NCBI GenBank assembly: GCA_025677825.1
Contig: JAIXMO010000017.1
Span: 481,484 to 545,483, forward strand
DNA length: 64,000 nt
Reading direction: 5' to 3'
Source of the DNA: Helicostylum pulchrum
Lineage: Eukaryota; Mucoromycota; Mucoromycetes; Mucorales; Mucoraceae
Below are positions 57,998-64,000 of the stretch, piece by piece. A program made the translations under genes and the position numbers. Under the pieces are notes generated by a model. The model was not told the origin of the DNA and did not search any database. It saw only the letters and a program-made list of their open reading frames with translations. The first letter of the stretch is position 1, and the number at the start of each line of letters is the position of its first letter.

Positions 57998-58000
<3 letters not shown>

Positions 58001-58033
<33 letters not shown>
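58001..58033. repeat. A33 homopolymer upstream of Arp6
   Basis: An A33 run lies 30 bp before the Arp6 start, and reads as T33 on the coding strand. It would sit in the promoter or leader. Confidence 0.9.
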
Positions 58034-58036
<3 letters not shown>

Positions 58037-58125
58037 AAAAAAAGGGTAGGGGCTTTGATTTTTATTCTGTACAATTAACCAAAAACAAAAAAACAAAAAA
58101 AAAAACAAAAAAAAAAATCTAAAGT

Positions 58126-60353
58126 CTATAATTCTTCTTTCAACTTGCTTTTTCTTTGCACAGGCCTTGACTCTACAGGACCTTCGGCATCACTGGTAGC
58201 TGTAGAATTGGCAGCTGTACCCGACTTGTCTAAAAAGTACAGCAACCCATCTGAATCTTCATCTTGCTTGGTCCAATTAAAGATTTTGCTATCATCCAAC
58301 AAGACTTTAGCAGTACCTGTCAAAAGTCCACCTGCAATTTGCGAGAACGTTCTTCCACCTTCGGCTAATTCCGAAACGGATTCTTGACTACTCGAGTCGT
58401 TTCTAAATACATTATCCGGGTCAAAATCGCTAAATACGTGGGGCCCAATCTCGTTAATCACTTGTGTAATATCTTGTGATAATTTTTCTCTTAATTGTCT
58501 TAAATTATCTGTACTATCGGGATCGACTAATGCTACATAAAGAGGTCGAAGTGATCTACACAAACGAAAAAAATTGGTTTAGTGCGGATTTTTTTAAAAA
58601 AAGAAAAAAATCTTATTACTTGAATACATCAACACCGTTTTCGGCAAATCGCATCGAGGCGTAACTGATAAAAGGTAAAAAGGTCCAAGTAAGAAGAGGA
58701 AACATAATTCTTTGAAACCAGCTCAAATCAGACTTTATACAAATCCAGAATACGATCAAAGTATACAATCCATATAATGTTGGAATTAACACTAAACCTA
58801 CCAAGAATTTCCAAGTAGCCAATACATCTCTACCTGCAATCTTGACTGTAGAAGAAGCTAACGCTTCTTTAGCCTTTTTTGCACTAATTGCCTTTGCTGT
58901 AATTACAATAGGAAGATTAAGGATAGATCTACAAATATAAAAAAGTAAATACCAAAAAAAAAAACGAGTATTTACAAATACTCTCTCTCTCTCTATCTTA
59001 CCCAGGAAACGATAAAAGACCCCATACGATTAAAACACCTACACGATACCACAATAAACAAAACGTTCTCCACCCTCTTAAATTGATCTCAGGCACTTGA
59101 TGGTCTCTTAAGCCATGATACTTTAACAACTGATTATACGCCAACACCTTTTGCTGTAACTCAATCACACGCGGATCATCTTTATACAAATTATACCCAA
59201 TAACAAACCTACGATTTAAATCCACAACTTGAGCGATATGTAATCTTCTATGAGCCGGTTTATACAACCTACGAGCGGCCTGAATCACCATTAACGTTTG
59301 TTCATTTGCAGCATTAACCGTAACACTTTTCAAGGCGTAAAAGATGGTATCTAACAACGTAGAGCAAGCCTCTCTCTTCTCCTGCCCTCCATTTTTAAAC
59401 TTTTGCACTAGGTCGGACGAGATGGTAATAGGGTTTCCGAATTCAATAACAGCTCTTGAGCGAAATCGATGAGCGTGAAAATAATTTAAGCCACAGGGCA
59501 CGATTTTGACATCGAGGCCAGGATACTGAGCCATGGCACCTAATGCCATGATGGTGACACCAGCCTTAAACGGCAACATCTCTGCGCGATCATGACTTCC
59601 ACCTTCTGGGAAAATGGTGATACAACGGCCATTATTTAATTCCGAATAGACTTTCTCGTACACAGCGTCCTGGTCAATATGAGGTAAGCATTTGTACGCT
59701 GTGCCGCCTGACTTGATTAAATAATCCAAGGCCTTCTTGTCCTTAACGGCGGATTGAATTAAAAGTTCGGTATCCGATACTACCTGCACAATGTTGAGTT
59801 TACCGGAATTTCGTGGCAAGATAATTGAGTCCATCGCGCTTAATTGCTTGGTAAATTCCGTATCAATACCCGTAATACGAAGTGGTTCCGTTTTAGGGTT
59901 TAACAAGTGAATACGGCCGATGCCCGTTTCGGCTAGATCTTGTGGACGCATCACTGGAACTATAATCATATACATATATGTTAGTTTATATATAAATTAT
60001 AAATATAACCCACAGACTTACTTGGGTGAACCAAGTTGGCTAAAAATCCAATAAACTTTTGCTTCATTGACTTTGCTGCAATTAAAAACGAAACTCTTCT
60101 ATTACATTCTCTCATTACAATTAAAGGATCAACAAACTACACGTTTTTTTTTTAAAAAAAGTCTTTTTTAATATAAACACGTTTTTTTTTTTCTTACTTG
60201 ATTAGCATGAGGAGCAGCGACAAAAATTAAAGGACCTTCTAAAGGAACTTTGTGAGACCCTCTAGGTCTAATCTCTCGAAAGAAAATATCAAGCATAATA
60301 TTGAACACCCACAGTGCACAATCATACAAGATATCTGCCCTTTCTTTCTTCAT
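58126..60353 (-). CDS. glycerol-3-phosphate/DHAP acyltransferase (Gpt2/Sct1-type)
   Basis: Acylates glycerol-3-phosphate (and dihydroxyacetone phosphate) in the ER, the first step of glycerolipid synthesis. Seen: MKKERADILYDCALWVFNIM (N-terminal membrane segment), PLIFVAAPHANQ|FVDPL (motif I, HxxxxD split by an intron), FLIAAKSMKQK, then IVQVVSD, IFPEGGSHDRAEMLPFKAG (motif III), FHAHRFRSRAVIEFG, and the membrane segments LLWYRVGVLIVWGLLSF and FLVGLVLIPTLYGLYTL; the C-terminus is polar with acidic stretches. All catalytic motifs are intact. At least five introns. This is the usual layout of fungal Gpt2/Sct1, about 690 residues. Start ATG 60351-60353. Confidence 0.95.
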
Positions 60354-60359
60354 TTTTTT

Positions 60360-60568
60360 TTTCTACTATTTGCAGTTCAGAGGGGGAAAGAGAGAGTACC
60401 GAATTTTTTAAAAAATTATGTCTTTGGCGAAATGCAAGTTGAAAAAGCAGTCTTTTTTTTTTTTTCTGTTTAAAAAACTATACCCTTTCTAATAATGCAT
60501 ATTCTTGTTATGGCAAACACTTTTAGTTATGTCTGGTAATTAAACCCCGTATTTCCATTAACAATCTA

Positions 60569-60599
<31 letters not shown>

Positions 60600-61755
60600 G
60601 CACTAGCAATATTTGACTGTACTAACTACACTTGCTAAACTATATCTCGTAACACTCCTTTTTTTTTTTGGCTGAGAACAAAGAAAGCGTAACTGTCATG
60701 AGAAATGTCTTTTTATATCTTTTTTTTTATGATAGTTAATAGCTGACAGTTACATTTTGTCTTGTTGTAATTATCTCGTTCTTAATAGCTCATACGAGAT
60801 ACACTACGTTTTCCTTAATGCAAAATATGGTTCATTAGTTTGCCTCTATTTTTAAAAATTGCCCTTTAAGCAATTTTATTTCTGTCTGTGTTACTTCTTA
60901 GTTGTTCCGGAAACACATACAAACTATCTAGTGCCGACAAATTGGGCGGGTACACGCTAATCCAATAGATTTAAAAAAACCCCCCCTTTTGTTTTCAATA
61001 CAAATAGCGTAATGCATGAAACAATTGTTTTTTTTTTAGGCTTGTAGCTATTGTCGACATTATGATATCACCGTCAAAAAAAAAGGTACATACCTTTATC
61101 CAAGGTAAAAAAAAAAGTGACTAAGCTTTGACCTTGTTTTTTAACATTAATGATCTTCCAACGAAAAAAATACAACAGACAAAGGCAATTTATTCAAGGT
61201 TTTGCTAATAGAGTTTCGAGTAACTGATAGCAAGGTAGAATTTCAAACGATGGTCGATCGCAATGTGTATCGTATTGTACGACTTGATGGGTAGTCATCA
61301 ATTAGCATAAATGGAGTCTCTTCAAAACCTTGATCCTTTTTCGGCATCAAAAAAGAGTGTGGTGGGGGTTTTTTTTTGTCCTGCACTACTGATAACCTGC
61401 TAGTAAAAAAGAAGGTTTCATTTGCTTTTGAAAGTGTATATTCGCTCACCATGGACTAGCAATTCTCGCATCAGCCACAATATTACTACTACGACTCCGC
61501 ATCCATCTAACTATCATAGTACTCTATATCCGGAACTCATTTATGAAAGAATGAAGAGTATGTCGTAATACCTTTCGTAGAGCTATTTTTATTTACTTTT
61601 TTTTTTTTTCTTCCTTATTCACATAAAGGTCACAGATATAAATAGAATAAACGTGATTTAATACGAAAAAAAAAGAGCTATTAACAGAGAGAGAGAGAGA
61701 GAGAGATGCAAAGTATATAAATATATAAAAATATATGTGTATATGTATGAAGGGG
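60360..61755. other. intergenic 1.4 kb, no gene seen
   Basis: AT-rich, with T22 (about 60575-60596) and other runs; the frames 60252-60473 (+) and 61243-61452 (-) carry no protein-like features. A (GA)n tract lies at 61685-61706, just beyond the next gene's 3' end. Confidence 0.5.
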
Positions 61756-61761
61756 GAGAGT

Positions 61762-62217
61762 TTAGTATAGTGTCGGTGTGGAAGGAATTAAATAGTCATT
61801 GATTGTATCATCTTCATCGTCATCATTATACCTAACATGGTTTGTTGATAATTTTGTGAAAAACAGTGGTCCATCACAAGCGCTCGTATTTACAGTTAAT
61901 TTTGGTTTCTTTTTTTTATCTTTGCTAGTAGGTGGAAACTGATGATGTTCCAAGTCAGGGCTGCTTGCTTCCGAATCACAAGGCGAAGACGGTATTTCCA
62001 GTGATAGTGTTGGTATTTCTCTAGTAGATATATTGGGGTTCACTTTATATTGAATTGGAAAAGAAAAGACTGAGCCACGGTCATAGTCTAGTGGAGAATA
62101 TGTATCGATAATAACTGTATGCTCTACATCAAATCTGACCGTTTTGTCAATTCTTTTTCTCTTATTTAACATGTTGGTTGTTGGTTTTATTAAACAGGAT
62201 GCTGGTAATTTTGGCAT
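61762..62217 (-). CDS. small fungal protein with PP1-docking-like motif, 151 aa
   Basis: Unassigned. Start taken as the ATG at 62215-62217 (MPKLPASCLIKPTTN) because the preceding part of the open frame is simple sequence. It contains KTVRFDVEH (an RVxF-type protein phosphatase 1 docking sequence) followed by the motif IDTYSPLDYDRGSVFSFP, a pattern I associate with small fungal regulators of unknown function. Downstream are Ser/Pro/Thr-rich residues and a basic patch (KDKKKKPKLTV), then an acidic DDDEDDT. No globular domain. A regulator acting through PP1 is inference only. Confidence 0.65.
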   Translation of the reverse strand: MPKLPASCLIKPTTNMLNKRKRIDKTVRFDVEHTVIIDTYSPLDYDRGSVFSFPIQYKVNPNISTREIPTLSLEIPSSPCDSEASSPDLEHHQFPPTSKDKKKKPKLTVNTSACDGPLFFTKLSTNHVRYNDDDEDDTINDYLIPSTPTLY

Positions 62218-62449
62218 TTTATATGTTAGATATGTACAATAAAGAGAAAGGAGAAAAGGAAAAATGACCCAAATGTGATGGTTTATATTTATATAAAATG
62301 ATGATTGCGATTTATAAACTCCATTCATAATTGTTATAAAAATAGCTCCAGCCTGTATTTTTTTTTTGCAAGTACACACCTGACACAGAAAAAAAAACAA
62401 TCTATTCTAGACCCACATTATTATCCTGAAACTGGCTTCGACATTAATA

Positions 62450-64000
62450 CAGTGGCTCCACTGCCAATTTGAGGATTTTATAAAAAAAAGTACGGACTTT
62501 TAAAATAAAAATTGGGGGATTAACAAAAAAATTTGCAGTGATTGTTCGAAGTTCAATTCGCGGATTTGTAAGAAATAATTTCAGATATTTTTTCACCTTC
62601 TAAAAAAATGAAATCGCTAGTATTTTTAAAGGAAGACGGCAAAGGAAATATTTACGACGAGAATGGAGCTGAAGCAATGGACATTGTTGATGAGAAGCCT
62701 GATCCTTACGCTTTAAAGCAATTAGTTAATCTTGATTCTTACCTAAAAGAAAGCGCTAAGTTTCCCACCAACGATAAACACATTGGACAAAGCGAAGAAG
62801 AAATAGGAACAACTATGAAAATAAGTGCAGAACGCTTAACTAAGTATATGACATATGGTTCTGGCACAAAAGAACTATTTTTCCAGTACAAAGTCCAATG
62901 CCTATTGTCGGTTAGAGTTGCGGCTCTTTAAGCAGGCGTCAAAGAAAGTACCGCTCGCGCCTGGTGGAAAAACTATGAAAAGAATCCAGACTCTTTTACT
63001 CTTGAAAAGAAAACCAATATTCAAAACAGGCCGAAATCACAGCTACAGGAAGAGCATAAGCAATGTTTAATTAAGTTTTACGATGATAACCCAGGTGCCT
63101 ATATTTAAGACACTGTTGAGATGCTTACCAGCAAGTTTGCTGGTCTTGAGATCAAGAAATCAGGAGTACATGAGTTTATGAGAGACGATTGTAACCTCTC
63201 TTTTAAGAAAGCTGCTTTTTGGTCCGAGGCAAGAACAAGCTCAGATACCATCCAAAAACGTTACGATTGGGTCGTCGCATGGAGTAATTCATATTTGGAT
63301 TTTTCTAAAAACTGCGTTTTTATCGATGAAGCTGGCTTCCATATCAACTTGAAAGCGAGTAGAGCATGGGCTCCCAGAGGGCAAATGGCAGTGGTCACCA
63401 CCCCTACGACAAAAGCACCTACACATACCATTATTGGCGCCATATCATCTGTAAGTGTGGTAAACCTGAGTATTCGTGTACCAAAGCAACAGCCAAAGGT
63501 AAGGAAGATCCAGGGTGGCAAAAAGAGAAAAAGCCCTGAAGCAGCTTCTAGAGAAGAAGGGCCAAAAGACACAACTGCCGGTCATTATTTAAGATTCTTA
63601 AGGGAGACCTTGGATATTATGGACAAGCATGATCAAATGAAAGGTTTTTATCTGATTATGGACAACGCACCGATCCACTCGTCTAAACAAATAGAAGAAA
63701 TTATCTATGAAAGAGGTCGGGACTATAAGTACGTTTATCTTCCTCCTTATTCACCAGAGCTCAATCCAATTGAACAGTTCTGGGCATTGGTAAAAGGCAA
63801 TGTGAAGCGCCACAAGCTTGAAGATGCAGAAACACTCCAAGACAGAGTTATTGATGCTGCAAATGAAGTCCCTATCCAGCATCTCCAAAATATAATTCAG
63901 CACTCAAAAGACCATTTTGTAAACTGTTTAAGCCACATCCCAATCTAAGTGTTGTATCAGAAGATGAAAAATAGAAAATAAACAAAGGTAAGAAAGAAAT
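62450..64000 (+). mobile_element. Tc1/mariner (IS630) element, left part, runs off the window
   Basis: A Tc1-type terminus CAGTGGCTCCACTGCCAATT begins at 62450, directly after a TA dinucleotide (62448-62449), the target site of the superfamily. The transposase begins 160 bp inside. The right terminus lies beyond 64000, so inverted-repeat identity cannot be tested. Confidence 0.82.
62608..63948 (+). pseudogene. Tc1/mariner transposase with two in-frame stops
   Basis: One 1,341-nt frame from ATG 62608 to TAA 63946-63948 is interrupted only by TAA at 62929-62931 and 63106-63108; no frameshift is seen. N-terminal 100 residues are polar; a helix-turn-helix-like stretch surrounds the first stop (SVRVAAL, stop, AGVKESTARAWWKNY). 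The DDE catalytic domain is intact: FIDEAGFH, FYLIMDNAPIHSS and YSPELNPIEQFW; by my count 36 residues separate the second Asp and the Glu. If C-to-T change made the second stop, CAA (Gln) is the parent codon. The downstream 275-codon frame starts at an internal ATG (63121) and could by itself yield a truncated catalytic domain without DNA-binding part. Confidence 0.9.

Overview
The window looks like nuclear DNA of an AT-rich filamentous fungus, most likely Mucoromycota (Mucorales). The reasons are many short GT-AG introns, long A/T homopolymers, a single-polypeptide ATP-citrate lyase (Ascomycota split it into two genes), a Fanzor nuclease of the type I associate with mucoralean genomes, and Tc1-like and tyrosine-recombinase relics. 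The assignment is inference from gene content and base composition.

Layout. 0-14 kb is gene-poor and degenerate. It holds a DnaJ-type chaperone fragment, possible small spliced genes, a tRNA-Ala(AGC), a fragment of a dispersed unknown gene family, and a decayed Fanzor (RuvC-like OMEGA nuclease) followed by a short tandem repeat. 14-35 kb is gene-dense: a small cysteine-containing protein, a Rom2-like RhoGEF without a CNH domain, ATP-citrate lyase, a four-finger C2H2 factor, ribosomal protein eL31, a second C2H2 factor with a 16-nt microexon, a CAMK-group kinase and condensin subunit 1 (CAP-D2). 35-41.5 kb holds a fungal protein of unknown function, a broken unknown gene and a frameshifted tyrosine-recombinase pseudogene. 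41.5-62.3 kb is gene-dense again: a small membrane protein, Furry/Mor2/Tao3, EMC5 (three tiny exons), a second copy of the dispersed unknown family, prefoldin subunit 3, a pepsin-fold protein that has lost catalytic motifs, Arp6, a Gpt2/Sct1-type acyltransferase and a small protein with a PP1-docking-like motif. The window ends inside a Tc1/mariner element whose transposase has two in-frame stop codons.

Most intact genes are housekeeping or polarity functions: Rho GEF and Furry (cell polarity), ACL and GPAT (acetyl-CoA to glycerolipid supply), EMC5 and prefoldin (protein biogenesis), Arp6 and condensin (chromatin). They are independent transcription units, not an operon or obvious cluster. 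The accessory content is mobile-element debris: Fanzor, tyrosine recombinase, Tc1/mariner and one unrecognised family. I found no coherent multi-gene accessory system. The most notable items are the Fanzor relic with its 3' repeat, the apparent pseudo-aspartic-protease, the truncated RhoGEF and the unidentified dispersed family.

Coordinates of multi-exon genes span the whole CDS. Exon limits in the evidence were read by eye from GT/AG sites and reading-frame continuity.
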